The position numbers and the translations under genes were made by a program. Below, piece by piece: positions 7,359 to 15,061 of a stretch of 40,122 bases of DNA; positions within the stretch are counted from its first letter, which is position 1; the number at the start of each line of letters is the position of its first letter. The notes beneath the pieces were generated by a model, which worked only from the letters and a program-made list of their open reading frames with translations, was not told the DNA's origin and did no database searches. Source of the DNA: Bacteroides muris (ex Afrizal et al. 2022) (GTDB lineage: Bacteria > Bacteroidota > Bacteroidia > Bacteroidales > Bacteroidaceae); the NCBI RefSeq assembly GCF_004793475.1, contig NZ_SRYZ01000035.1:1-40122 (forward strand), read 5' to 3'.

Positions 7359-8663
7359 ATGGGTTATGCAGTATTACACATGGAGAAGACAGGCGGAACG
7401 GATGCCGCCATGTCAGCGCACATAGAGCGAACCATACATCCGAAAAACGCAGATGCGAACAGAACGCACCTCAATCGGGAACTTGTTCGGTTTCCTGACG
7501 GAGTGGAGAACAGGACACAAGCCATACAACATAGATTGGACAATGCAGGACTGGCACGCAAAATCGGCAACAACCAAGTGAGGGCTATCCGTGTCCTGCT
7601 CACGGGAACGCACGAGGATATGGAACGTATCACCAGCGAGGATAGACTTGATGAATGGTGCAGCGACAATCTGAAATACCTTGCTGACACATTCGGCAGG
7701 GAGAACATCGTGTCGGCAGTCCTGCACATGGACGAGCAGACACCGCACATACACGCCACCCTTGTCCCGATAGTCAAGGGAGAGCGCAAACGCAAGAAGA
7801 AAGAGGAACAGGTAAAGAAGCGATATCGCAAGAAACCGACCGACACAGCCCGACTGTGTGCCAATGAGATTATGACACGTACCAAACTCAAATCCTATCA
7901 GGACACCTACGCCCAAGCCATGAGCGGTTATGGGTTGCAACGTGGCATTGACGGATCGGAAGCAAAGCATATTTCCACACGGCAGTATTACCGTGACCTG
8001 ATGCAGCAGACGGAACGGTTGCGAACAGACATAGGGCAACTCCAAGACCACAAGGAAACGGCACAAGAAGAACTCAGGCGAGCCAAGAACGAGGTGCAGA
8101 CCGAGAAACTGAAAGGGGCTGCCGCGACCGCAGCCACCAACATTGCGGAAAGTGTCGGTTCTCTTTTCGGAAGCAACAAGGTCAAGACGTTGGAAAGGCA
8201 AAATGTCGTCTTGCAAAACCGTATTTCTGAACTTGCAAATGAAGCCCAAGAACGTGAAGAACGGCATATCAAACAGATGCGAGAGATGAAAAGCGCATAC
8301 GAACAACAGAACCGCAAGTTGTCCGAGTTTGTGGATTTCGTCAAACGTTACTTCCCGTATGTGGAGAAACTGATGCCGACAATAAAGTTCTTGCGTGAAA
8401 CTTTGAACTTTGGCGATACTGTCATTAGAAAGCTATGCACATTCAAGGATGTTTCCATTAGAGGTGAACTATATTCCCGTGAATTTAACCAACGCTTCAA
8501 GACTGATGGTGCGGTTTGTTCTCTCAAACAGGATACGGAAGGTAAATTTGAACTCAACATAGACGGCGTTTCACATGTCAATTGGTTCAGGCGAAAGAAA
8601 GACGAGTTTATGGAAGCGTTGGGAATACCTACAAAGAGACAAAATCGGGGTATTAAGTTGTAA
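7359..8663 (+). CDS. mob: MobV-family (Mob_Pre) relaxase
   Basis: This 434-residue relaxase should nick oriT and pilot the strand into a recipient using transfer machinery supplied by another element. Hallmarks are the N-terminal HLNREL segment (about 37-42) and the metal-binding motif HMDEQTPHIH (about 123-132). A Lys/Arg-rich stretch (ERKRKKKEEQVKKRYRKK) follows, and a long coiled coil covers about 205-310. No coupling protein or mating-pair genes are present, so the element is mobilizable and not self-transmissible. ATG 7359 (MGYAVLHMEKTGG) fits the family start. A terminator ends the unit 13 bp after the stop, separating the mobility genes from the cargo. Confidence 0.9.
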   Translation: MGYAVLHMEKTGGTDAAMSAHIERTIHPKNADANRTHLNRELVRFPDGVENRTQAIQHRLDNAGLARKIGNNQVRAIRVLLTGTHEDMERITSEDRLDEWCSDNLKYLADTFGRENIVSAVLHMDEQTPHIHATLVPIVKGERKRKKKEEQVKKRYRKKPTDTARLCANEIMTRTKLKSYQDTYAQAMSGYGLQRGIDGSEAKHISTRQYYRDLMQQTERLRTDIGQLQDHKETAQEELRRAKNEVQTEKLKGAAATAATNIAESVGSLFGSNKVKTLERQNVVLQNRISELANEAQEREERHIKQMREMKSAYEQQNRKLSEFVDFVKRYFPYVEKLMPTIKFLRETLNFGDTVIRKLCTFKDVSIRGELYSREFNQRFKTDGAVCSLKQDTEGKFELNIDGVSHVNWFRRKKDEFMEALGIPTKRQNRGIKL

Positions 8664-8675
8664 ATCATAATAAAG

Positions 8676-8711
8676 TCCGTGTTTGTAAGATGTTACATCA
8701 CGGATTTTTTG
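8676..8711 (+). terminator. Terminator after mob
   Basis: TCCGTG (8676-8681) pairs with CACGGA (8699-8704), with an inner TGTAA/TTACA stem, followed by seven T. Confidence 0.8.
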
Positions 8712-8719
8712 TACTTTTG
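8712..8719 (+). promoter_or_regulatory. Promoter of the first cargo unit
   Basis: -7 element TACTTTTG directly after the mob terminator and 38 bp before the next start. No clear -33 is seen. Confidence 0.5.
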
Positions 8720-8757
8720 TATTTGTCAAAACAGTATAAATTCAAAGACAAATATAA

Positions 8758-9195
8758 ATGAAAAACAGAATTAAAATTATACCCAAAAGTGGAGTGGCTA
8801 TTATATGCTCATTGTGCCTTATAGGTTTTTGTCTTCCTTTTGTGGATATGTATAATGGTACAGAAAGTACAATGTATTCTAATATAACAGAAGCAAAAGA
8901 ATATGAAATAGATTATGAGTGCATGAAATACCTTGATAAATACCCAAGAGGGCAATATTACCAAGAAGTTTCAAATATCTTATTATCTAAGATGGAAAAA
9001 TATGGTGATGTTGCAAGAACATATAAATTGGGGTTACGGTATTCATCTTTAAAAGTTGGAAAAGAACTAAAGGAATTAGCTTATAAAATTGCGGAGACTA
9101 AAAATGATTATTATTCTTGGAACCAATATGTAGAGGTTTGCGACTCTGTGGATATTAGAGATGCTTGTGAGAGACTAAAAATCTTTACTCACTAA
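8758..9195 (+). CDS. Small membrane-anchored helical protein, unknown function
   Basis: I do not recognise this 145-residue protein. Residues about 10-30 (SGVAIICSLCLIGFCLPFVD) are a single hydrophobic segment after a basic start, so it is either an uncleaved signal anchor or a signal peptide. The rest is helical and rich in Tyr/Lys. A segment CMKYLDKYPRGQYYQEVSN resembles the helical TPR-like unit of BamD-type and other envelope proteins. It lies 45 bp before the TIR-like gene in the same orientation, behind its own promoter, and both are visibly A/T-rich compared with the mobility genes. A partner or membrane-tethering role for the downstream protein is possible but not shown. Confidence 0.6.
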   Translation: MKNRIKIIPKSGVAIICSLCLIGFCLPFVDMYNGTESTMYSNITEAKEYEIDYECMKYLDKYPRGQYYQEVSNILLSKMEKYGDVARTYKLGLRYSSLKVGKELKELAYKIAETKNDYYSWNQYVEVCDSVDIRDACERLKIFTH

Positions 9196-9240
9196 AGGAA
9201 CATTTCTTTTTATAGAAATACGATTAAACTCTAAAACGAT

Positions 9241-10266
9241 ATGATTGATAAAAAAATTGCAGTCTTTTATTCATGGCAATCCTATATCGGAGGTTATGCA
9301 AATCGAGGATATATAAGGGATAAAATACTTTCGGCATTTAAAGAATTGAATGTTGAAATAGAACTCCTTGAAGATGCCAGAGGCATTACAGGTGCACCAG
9401 ATATCCCAGATGCAATTTTAACAAAAATAATCAAGTCGGACATTTTTATATGTGATATAACTTCGGTATACACACTTGATATAAAAGGAAATAAAAAGCG
9501 TGCAAATCCCAATCCCAATGTTATGTTTGAATTGGGATTTGCTGTTCGTTCGTTAGGTTGGGACAGAGTTATCTGTATATGCAATGAAGAATATGGCGAT
9601 GTTGAAACTCAACCTTTTGACATATCTAAGCATCGAATAATTACATATCGCAAAAAAGATGGTGAAAAGAAATCAGCTAAATCATTATTTCTTGTACGCG
9701 TTTTCAATGATATTATATCAAACTACGACAACATTGTTGCTCAAAGAAATAAATTTGATTACAAGAAACATGATATTGATATTTTTTATAAAATGATGTC
9801 TTTTGCTTCAGAAGAAGAATTTATCAATAGCATCACAGATTTCCGTTCTTCTGGACGCTTCTTTCGTTGGTATGAGAAGTGCTGGGATTATATACAATAC
9901 TTCCAAGACTATCCTCAAAATAGATTTGTAAACACAAGTCTTAATGATAGTTTTATGAAATTGGTAATAACCTTAGATGAATTAAAATCATTAACTTGCC
10001 AAATCTGCAATGCCTATAATACACAGTATTGGCAATATGAAGAACCGGAAAAAGAATATACTCAAGAGCAATTAAAAGAAATATGGATGTCTCAAGAGTA
10101 TCGAAAACGAGAAATACAATATCCTGACAATGATACAACAGAGAGGCTTCGTAAATACTATGAAACTGTAGAGAAAGATGAGCAAAATATTGTTAAGTGT
10201 TCTAATAATGTACTGAAAGCTTATAGTGATTTTAGGGAAAACATTAAACGGGAGTTGATTATTTAA
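9241..10266 (+). CDS. TIR-like/nucleotide-binding domain protein, possible defence effector
   Basis: The N-terminal ~160 residues of this 341-residue protein form a flavodoxin-like domain of a kind seen in bacterial defence islands. The motifs are VFYSWQS (8-14), DARGITGAPDIPDAI (45-59), SDIFICDIT (66-74), NPNVMFELGFA (91-101, with the likely catalytic Glu97) and the following strand DRVICICNE. These fit the TIR / nucleoside-deoxyribosyltransferase-like superfamily, whose members bind or hydrolyse nucleotides such as NAD. Which branch it belongs to is not certain. The C-terminal ~180 residues are helical, without a domain I recognise, and could be the sensing part. It is cargo of a mobilizable element and converges on the next gene with a 4-bp overlap of coding ends. 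Confidence 0.65.
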   Translation: MIDKKIAVFYSWQSYIGGYANRGYIRDKILSAFKELNVEIELLEDARGITGAPDIPDAILTKIIKSDIFICDITSVYTLDIKGNKKRANPNPNVMFELGFAVRSLGWDRVICICNEEYGDVETQPFDISKHRIITYRKKDGEKKSAKSLFLVRVFNDIISNYDNIVAQRNKFDYKKHDIDIFYKMMSFASEEEFINSITDFRSSGRFFRWYEKCWDYIQYFQDYPQNRFVNTSLNDSFMKLVITLDELKSLTCQICNAYNTQYWQYEEPEKEYTQEQLKEIWMSQEYRKREIQYPDNDTTERLRKYYETVEKDEQNIVKCSNNVLKAYSDFRENIKRELII

Positions 10267-10922
10267 TATCTTTGTTCGTCTATAAATTCTTGAATTTCTC
10301 CTAACCCACCAATTTCCTTTGGTAATATAAACATATTCATAGGATTTGCATATCTCTTAAAATACATTACAATTTTATTTATATCCAAATCCATAATATT
10401 TTTACGACTATTCATTCCGACTGGTTCAATGTGACATAATTTCCATTTTGCATCATTAGCAGACAATGCATCTTTACCTAAAGTTTTGGTGTATTTTGCT
10501 TTTTTCTTATCCTCTTTCGTCAAAGCATAAACCATTGGTATCTCATTGTTATTCAATTTATTTCTCAGTTCCAATAGGTTATAAGTTTTTCCATCTAAAA
10601 CATTGCGGTACACCCATAAGGCAAATGTATTATCGGAAATTATAACTTTTCTCCCTGACGGATGAGTAAATTCTTGTCCTCTGCTGCTACCTTTTCTTAT
10701 AATAAGAGGCATACTCTCATCTTTAGCCCATTCCGAAATCAAAGTATCCCACGAAGTTAAAATATCAATAGAAACAGTTAACTGATTTTCTGATGATTTC
10801 CACAATTTACCAAGCTCCTTAATTTTATTTCTAATATCAGATCCTACAAAATCCATAAATTCAGTCCTTTGTATTTTTATATCAATGTTTCTCGCTGGTG
10901 AGAATTCCAAGCAAAAGATCAC
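10263..10922 (-). CDS. Putative HNH-like nuclease, second gene of the leftward pair
   Basis: This 219-residue protein has near its C-terminus KWKLCHIEPVG (His164) followed by FKRYANPMNMFILPKEIGGLGE (Asn196). That resembles the first His and the Asn of a beta-beta-alpha (HNH) nuclease fold, but the last His of a standard HNH is not visible. If it is a nuclease, the active site is atypical. The middle part (PLIIRKGSSRGQEFTHPSGRK) is basic and may touch nucleic acid. It overlaps the upstream gene's stop by 4 bp (ATGA) and so is translationally coupled to it. Its own stop overlaps the convergent TIR-like gene. The gene is A/T-rich. A restriction or abortive-infection role is inferred from context only. 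Confidence 0.55.
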   Translation of the reverse strand: MIFCLEFSPARNIDIKIQRTEFMDFVGSDIRNKIKELGKLWKSSENQLTVSIDILTSWDTLISEWAKDESMPLIIRKGSSRGQEFTHPSGRKVIISDNTFALWVYRNVLDGKTYNLLELRNKLNNNEIPMVYALTKEDKKKAKYTKTLGKDALSANDAKWKLCHIEPVGMNSRKNIMDLDINKIVMYFKRYANPMNMFILPKEIGGLGEIQEFIDEQRY

Positions 10923-11806
10923 TTGATAAGCCGATTCTTTTTTAGTTCAATCAAATCAAATGCTCTGAGTACATGAATCAAAAGCTTCATTTCAATCTGT
11001 TCTCTATACTTTTCGGCTTCATTGTTACTAAGTATTGAACTATTATTGGGGCAATAGCCATCACATTCATATTTATCTAATTCTAGTTTATAGCTTATAA
11101 CTTTTGTTGTATCTCCTGATATGATAAATTTCACACCAAGCGCATCGCTTATTAAGTTAGAAATGTAGTTATCAATACATCTAAAACAGATATAGACATC
11201 AGTCCAATATACACCTCCACCCCTTCTGTATACAGATTGTTTAATTGCCTCAATCTTAAAAGATTTGAGGTATCGGTAAAGACTTTCGAAGTCGTAAATA
11301 TCGTCCTCTTTAAAAAGGAATCCTCTACCTTGACCATTGGCTTCTCCCCACTCCCAAGCATTACATTGCCATTCTAACCAATCAAAATTCAATTGTGAGA
11401 TAAGGCAACCATCTCTTAATGTTAAATTAATAAGCGGCAATATTGTATATAACAAGAAACTGATATCCGTACCATGTAAATTATAGGTTTGCCATTCCCC
11501 ATTTACATCATATAGATATAGAGTCATAATATATTCATATGTCTTAGGTTCGGGCAATCCATGGTAAAGAGGTTCTCCTCGTTTGCATATCACTTTCAAT
11601 CCTACAAGTTCTATATTGCCAAAATGCAAACCTTCATCATCATGTAATTGACGGCCTACGATATTTAGTGAAGCATAGCCTTCTTCTCCAAACTCTAATG
11701 ATGGTATTTCTATTGTATAATCACCTTTTTCTGCTGGAGTATTATATCTTTCCCTCCGATGGTTACTTGGAGAATAAAACTTATTAGGCTTTAATATTAT
11801 TATCAT
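10919..11806 (-). CDS. Unrecognised protein, first gene of the leftward cargo pair
   Basis: I cannot place this 295-residue protein. It has no signal peptide. The N-terminal half alternates short polar and hydrophobic stretches typical of a beta-rich fold (DYTIEIPSLEFGEEGYASLNIVG, YEYIMTLYLYDVNGEW). The middle has an aromatic cluster (NFDWLEWQCNAWEWGEANG). The C-terminal ~50 residues form a Lys/Glu-rich helix. Two nearby Cys (CDGYC) are seen late in the protein. It has its own promoter at 11842-11849, and the next gene starts inside its stop codon, so the two products probably act together. The A/T-rich composition matches the other cargo genes. Confidence 0.55.
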   Translation of the reverse strand: MIIILKPNKFYSPSNHRRERYNTPAEKGDYTIEIPSLEFGEEGYASLNIVGRQLHDDEGLHFGNIELVGLKVICKRGEPLYHGLPEPKTYEYIMTLYLYDVNGEWQTYNLHGTDISFLLYTILPLINLTLRDGCLISQLNFDWLEWQCNAWEWGEANGQGRGFLFKEDDIYDFESLYRYLKSFKIEAIKQSVYRRGGGVYWTDVYICFRCIDNYISNLISDALGVKFIISGDTTKVISYKLELDKYECDGYCPNNSSILSNNEAEKYREQIEMKLLIHVLRAFDLIELKKNRLIK

Positions 11807-11841
11807 GATAATCGGTTCGTTTTAAATATGGGATTCGCTTA

Positions 11842-11849
11842 CAAAGGTA
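11842..11849 (-). promoter_or_regulatory. Promoter of the leftward cargo pair
   Basis: On the minus strand TACCTTTG matches the Bacteroides -7 box and sits 35 bp before the start at 11806. Confidence 0.6.
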
Positions 11850-11892
11850 CATATTTTATTCGTCCGTTAACGTGTTTTTGGAGAAAATGTAC

Positions 11893-11900
11893 TATCTTTG
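11893..11900 (+). promoter_or_regulatory. Divergent rightward -7 promoter element
   Basis: TATCTTTG on the plus strand. It is followed at 11914 by a 31-codon frame (MPESISEQST..., stop about 12009) that may be a truncated gene start. The -33 is not convincing. Confidence 0.4.
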
Positions 11901-11949
11901 TGGCACAGACGAGATGCCAGAAAGCATATCTGAGCAGAGTACAGCAACA

Positions 11950-11972
11950 AGAACGGTTGGCAATTCGTTACC
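11950..11972 (+). repeat. Candidate attR of the mobilizable element
   Basis: It matches 2681-2703 at 20 of 23 positions (AGAACGGTT..CAA.TCGTTACC). It lies after the last A/T-rich cargo gene and before the phage remnant, where an element end would be expected. Confidence 0.4.
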
Positions 11973-12045
11973 TCAAAATCGGGTTATCTGCCCAAAGCCC
12001 TTATTATAAAGGGATAAAGATTATATTCCAAATTTAGAACAAATC

Positions 12046-12624
12046 TTGGCAGGGCTACAACAGAAATTCGCTGGGGTGGACACTGCTATCTTGACCCGAA
12101 TAGCTACTAAAAAGGCAGAGGGTGTAACGGACGAGACAAAGGTAAACTCCGTTGTTGAGGGTATCAGTTTTCCGGACGTGCTTAATTCCTATGGTGATTT
12201 CCGTGCCGGGGATGCTTCCAAGACCGCAGTTTCCAACTACGAGAAGAGACATAACCTTAAAGACGGTAAGCCAATTGAGACTACCACAACCACCAAAACG
12301 GAAGAAAATAAAGACGATGTGCCTGCATGGGCGCAAGCCTTAATTGATTCCAACAAGAGCCTTTCTGACAAGCTAACACAGTTTGAAATGGAAAAGGCTC
12401 AAGCAACACGTAGCCAGCAGATTTTGGCAAAGGCTAAGGAATATGGTATTCCCGAAAACTACGCCAAACGATGCGCCATTAAGGACGATGAGGACTTGGA
12501 TGCATACTTCAAGGGCGTAACCCCTTCCGAAACGGCGGAAGAGAAGATTGAGAAAGAATCTGAATCTATCGCTAAGATGATTGACGAGAGAACGAAAACT
12601 ATTGTTGAACAAAACAAGAATTAA
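12046..12624 (+). pseudogene. Phage head-module protein (scaffold-like), remnant
   Basis: The 192-residue frame begins LAGLQQKFAGVDTAILTRIA and contains a Thr-rich linker (about residues 78-86). A charged helical stretch (SNKSLSDKLTQFEMEKAQATRSQ) and an acidic Lys/Glu-rich C-terminus follow. This layout is common for the small protein coded before the capsid in Bacteroides phages and prophages. Only a TTG start is available where an ATG would be expected, and no upstream phage gene remains. I therefore treat it as the cut edge of a lost prophage. It is adjacent to the candidate attR. The function is by resemblance only. Confidence 0.5.
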
Positions 12625-12626
12625 TT

Positions 12627-13056
12627 ATGTCATCAGGATTTAAGTATGACTTAGTTCCGCCCGTTGAGCAAGAGGAACGCCACGATGTCCAGACCGGTAT
12701 TCGTAGACGTGGCCCGTTCAAACTCGACACGCAGAACCTGGTAGTGGGAAGTTTTCTTTCCGGATTTACGCCGATTTGTGCGGACTTGAAAAACAAGTTC
12801 GCTTATGCGGTAATCAATGTGAGAGTTGTGGAAGCCTATACTACTGGTGGAGAGGCTTTGTCTATCAAGATAGCAAAGGATTCTCTGGCTTATGTGGGCA
12901 TGTTTATCGGAAGCGGCAAGAAAGGTGCAGAAGTAACGGCAATGATATGATCTTGTCGCTTTTTGTTCCGGGAATGGCTACTGCCAATGTATCTTTGCCT
13001 CCATGGCCGTCTTTATTGGTCAGGAACGTCCCCAAAATAAATTTGATATATTTGTA
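12627..13056 (+). pseudogene. Phage head-fibre-like protein, 3' end damaged
   Basis: ATG 12627 follows the previous stop by 2 bp. The first ~105 residues (MSSGFKYDLVPPVEQEE, ADLKNKFAYAVINVR, IKIAKDSLAYVGMFIG) resemble head-fibre/decoration proteins of Bacteroidales phages. The frame ends early at 12950 (TGA), and a change of frame would be needed to continue into YDLVAF-like sequence. No portal, capsid or tail gene follows, and the next chromosomal promoter is at about 13227, so this is a degraded two-gene phage remnant. From 13057 to 13226 I see nothing coding. Confidence 0.5.
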
Positions 13057-13226
13057 GACCTTTGATTATCAATAATGGAACTAGTTTCTATATCGTACTG
13101 GTATGGGTAGAGGGAATTGTTCCACTAAATAAAAACTTAAATGGAAAAGCCGTGTTCAGATATTTCTTTTACGTAAAATAACACTTGTTATGACTGTGCT
13201 AAAAACCTTAAAAGAAGTAAAAAGTT

Positions 13227-13257
13227 TTTGCTTCTATGCCATTGTAAACTAACTTTG
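13227..13257 (+). promoter_or_regulatory. Promoter of the TPR gene
   Basis: -33 TTTG (13227-13230) and -7 TAACTTTG (13250-13257) are separated by 19 bp, an excellent match to the Bacteroides consensus. Confidence 0.8.
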
Positions 13258-13286
13258 AAAATCAACTTTTAAATGAATTAAAGCAT

Positions 13287-14000
13287 ATGAAAAAATTAAT
13301 CTTATCTATCGCACTATGTTGTGCAGCTACGAGTTTCTTTGCGCAGAATGCTGACCCTGCCCAGTTGGTCAATGATGGTAAAGCTGCTCTTGAGGCTAAA
13401 AATTATCAGGAAGCTTACACAAAATTTAGTACTTATCTGACACAAACAAACAATCAAGATTCTGTAATTGCATATAACTGTGGTGTTTGTGCCGATAAGA
13501 TTAAGAAACCTGCCGAAGCTTTGAAGTATTTTGATATTGCTGTGCAGAAAAAGTATAACTTGGCAAATGCTTACATAGGTAAAGTCAGCGCTTTGAAAGA
13601 TTTGAAGAAAAATGATGAGTATATTGCTACTTTAAAGGAAGGATTGGAAGTAAATCCCGGTAATAAGACTTTGACTAAATTGTATGCCACTTATTACGTA
13701 AATCAAGGTATTATGGCGCAGAAAGCCAAAAAGATGGATGCAGCCGAAGAAGCATTTAAACAGGCCATAGCTATCCAAGCAGATAATGTAAATGCGCTTA
13801 ATAGTCTGGGTTCTTTATATTATAGCAAGGGTGCCAATACCATGAAAACAGATGTAGAAAAAGCAAAAGTTGAATTCAAGGAAGCCAAAGAATATTTGGG
13901 TAAACTTATTCCATTGCTCTCTGTAGACAAACCTGCTCAAAAGAAGATGATGGATAATGCAAAAACAATGTTGAACTTCATCGACAGTCAATTGAAATAA
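13287..14000 (+). CDS. Exported tetratricopeptide-repeat protein
   Basis: This 237-residue protein has a signal peptide (MKKLILSIALCCAATSFFAQ, cleavage after about residue 19) and at least three TPR units. The units are VNDGKAALEAKNYQEAYTKF, a pair around residues 70-105, and AAEEAFKQAIAIQADNVNALNSLGSLYYS near 150-178. It is expected in the periplasm as a protein-interaction scaffold; its partner is unknown. It is monocistronic: a strong promoter lies 29 bp upstream and an IS-derived terminator hairpin 22 bp downstream. Conserved Bacteroides proteins of this size are common, so I regard it as a stable chromosomal gene. Confidence 0.85.
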   Translation: MKKLILSIALCCAATSFFAQNADPAQLVNDGKAALEAKNYQEAYTKFSTYLTQTNNQDSVIAYNCGVCADKIKKPAEALKYFDIAVQKKYNLANAYIGKVSALKDLKKNDEYIATLKEGLEVNPGNKTLTKLYATYYVNQGIMAQKAKKMDAAEEAFKQAIAIQADNVNALNSLGSLYYSKGANTMKTDVEKAKVEFKEAKEYLGKLIPLLSVDKPAQKKMMDNAKTMLNFIDSQLK

Positions 14001-14021
14001 AAGGCTCCTAAATAAAAAGAG

Positions 14022-14061
14022 GGGGATGTGTCAAAACTAAGGCACATCCCCTTCTTTTTTT
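14022..14061 (+). terminator. IS-end hairpin acting as terminator after the TPR gene
   Basis: A 9-bp perfect stem with a 12-nt loop is followed by TTC and a run of seven or more T on the plus strand. Confidence 0.7.
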
Positions 14062-14128
14062 GTCTAAAATAGTCGTTCTTCTTTTTTTTGTCTATGCGAC
14101 TATTTTTCCAGTAATTAGGTAATAAGGC

Positions 14129-14923
14129 TTAATATTCGTCGTATTTTGAGTCACACGTGGTCTGATTATATCCGGGTTTGGTCTGCCCATTTCTCATGGC
14201 GTCTTCTTTCATGCGCATGAGGGTGGCATCAGGATTGGTCTTGGAGTAAGAGTTGCGTTCTCCAAGAGTATCAAGATGGTTGTCGTATTCCATCAACTTG
14301 TCACGGTACTGCTCAAGTTCCCGGACCTGTTTCTTCTTTTCCCGGATGACTTTCTTTTGTTCCTTGTCCTTTGTTACAGGCTGGTGTTCCAGCACCTCTT
14401 TAAGTCCATTCACTATATCTGAGAGCATGGCGGGAGTGAACTCTACGGGTGTGTCTTTCATGGAGTTCTCTTGGGCTATGACTTCATCCACCTGCTCCAG
14501 GAGAATGCGGATCTTATCCATCAGCTTTGTACCATTGTCGGCAAGGACAAGAACCAACTGCGTGAATGCGGTATTTATTTCCTTTTCTACACGGTTTCAA
14601 AAACGGTTGATGGTAATAAAATCCGGATGTTCATTACCGGAAAGCCGGATATAATGAATGTCACGCAGGAGAAGCTTCTCTATTTTCCGGCACGAATAGA
14701 TATTGTTCATGTAGGCATAGATAATCACTTTAAGCATCATTTCAGGATGATAAGGACAACGACCGGTTGCCTTATAAAGCTTCTTGAAATTGTCAAGATT
14801 GAGGTTATCAACAACAGTATTAACTATGCGAACCGGATTGTTCGCTGCTATGTTTTCATCAATTCTTCCGGGAAAAAGAACTGTTGGGTTGGGAATGTAA
14901 GGACGAAAATGTAACTTTGCCAT
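14129..14923 (-). pseudogene. IS1182-family transposase fragment
   Basis: The N-terminal part starts at 14923 (MAKLHFRPYIPNPTVLFPGR) and carries the DUF772-like segment CPYHPEMMLKVIIYAYMNNIYSCRKIEKLL. It ends in an in-frame TGA right after ITINRF, and coding then resumes as NRVEKEINTAFTQLVLVLAD. The sequence next jumps to TKLMDKIRILLEQVDEVIAQ, skipping the block that carries the first catalytic region, and it ends at PGYNQTTCDSKYDEY where the intact protein would go on. So there is one nonsense change, one internal deletion and a missing C-terminal half. It cannot be active. Confidence 0.8.
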
Positions 14924-15010
14924 AACGAAAAACTTTATGCCTAAAGACACAAAAACTTTGGGTAATAACAAAGCCCGGGCTTGTGAAAGTCGGGGCTTTG
15001 TGCATAAAAA

Positions 15011-15040
15011 GAGGTTGTGCCAGCGTTTTGACACAACCTC
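15011..15040 (-). terminator. IS-end hairpin serving as terminator for glgB
   Basis: Stem GAGGTTGTG/CACAACCTC. On the minus strand it is followed by five T, 22 bp after the glgB stop. On the plus strand it is also followed by T's, so it may work in both directions. Confidence 0.65.
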
Positions 15041-15061
15041 CTTTTTTGTATTATGAAATGA

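Larger units (their letters stand above)
14022..15040 (-). mobile_element. Decayed IS1182-type element
   Basis: About 1.0 kb holding a transposase fragment, bounded by related hairpins. On the left, GGGGATGTG (14022-14030) pairs with CACATCCCC (14043-14051). On the right, GAGGTTGTG (15011-15019) pairs with CACAACCTC (15032-15040). Read inward, the two ends share TGTGTCAAAAC and GGCACA, as terminal inverted repeats should. No target duplication was identified. A further stem, ACAAAGCCC/GGGCTTTGT, lies at 14968-15001. Confidence 0.65.

Noticed and set aside
7413..8306. 297-codon open frame antisense to mob
   Set aside because: It is Cys/Leu/Phe-rich shadow sequence of the MobV relaxase; the relaxase motifs on the plus strand are decisive.
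11828..12037. 69-codon frame starting before the candidate attR
   Set aside because: It starts upstream of the likely promoter and crosses the repeat; no family look.
14968..15001. ACAAAGCCC/GGGCTTTGT hairpin as an independent terminator
   Set aside because: There is no T run on either side, and it lies within the decayed IS; probably part of that element.
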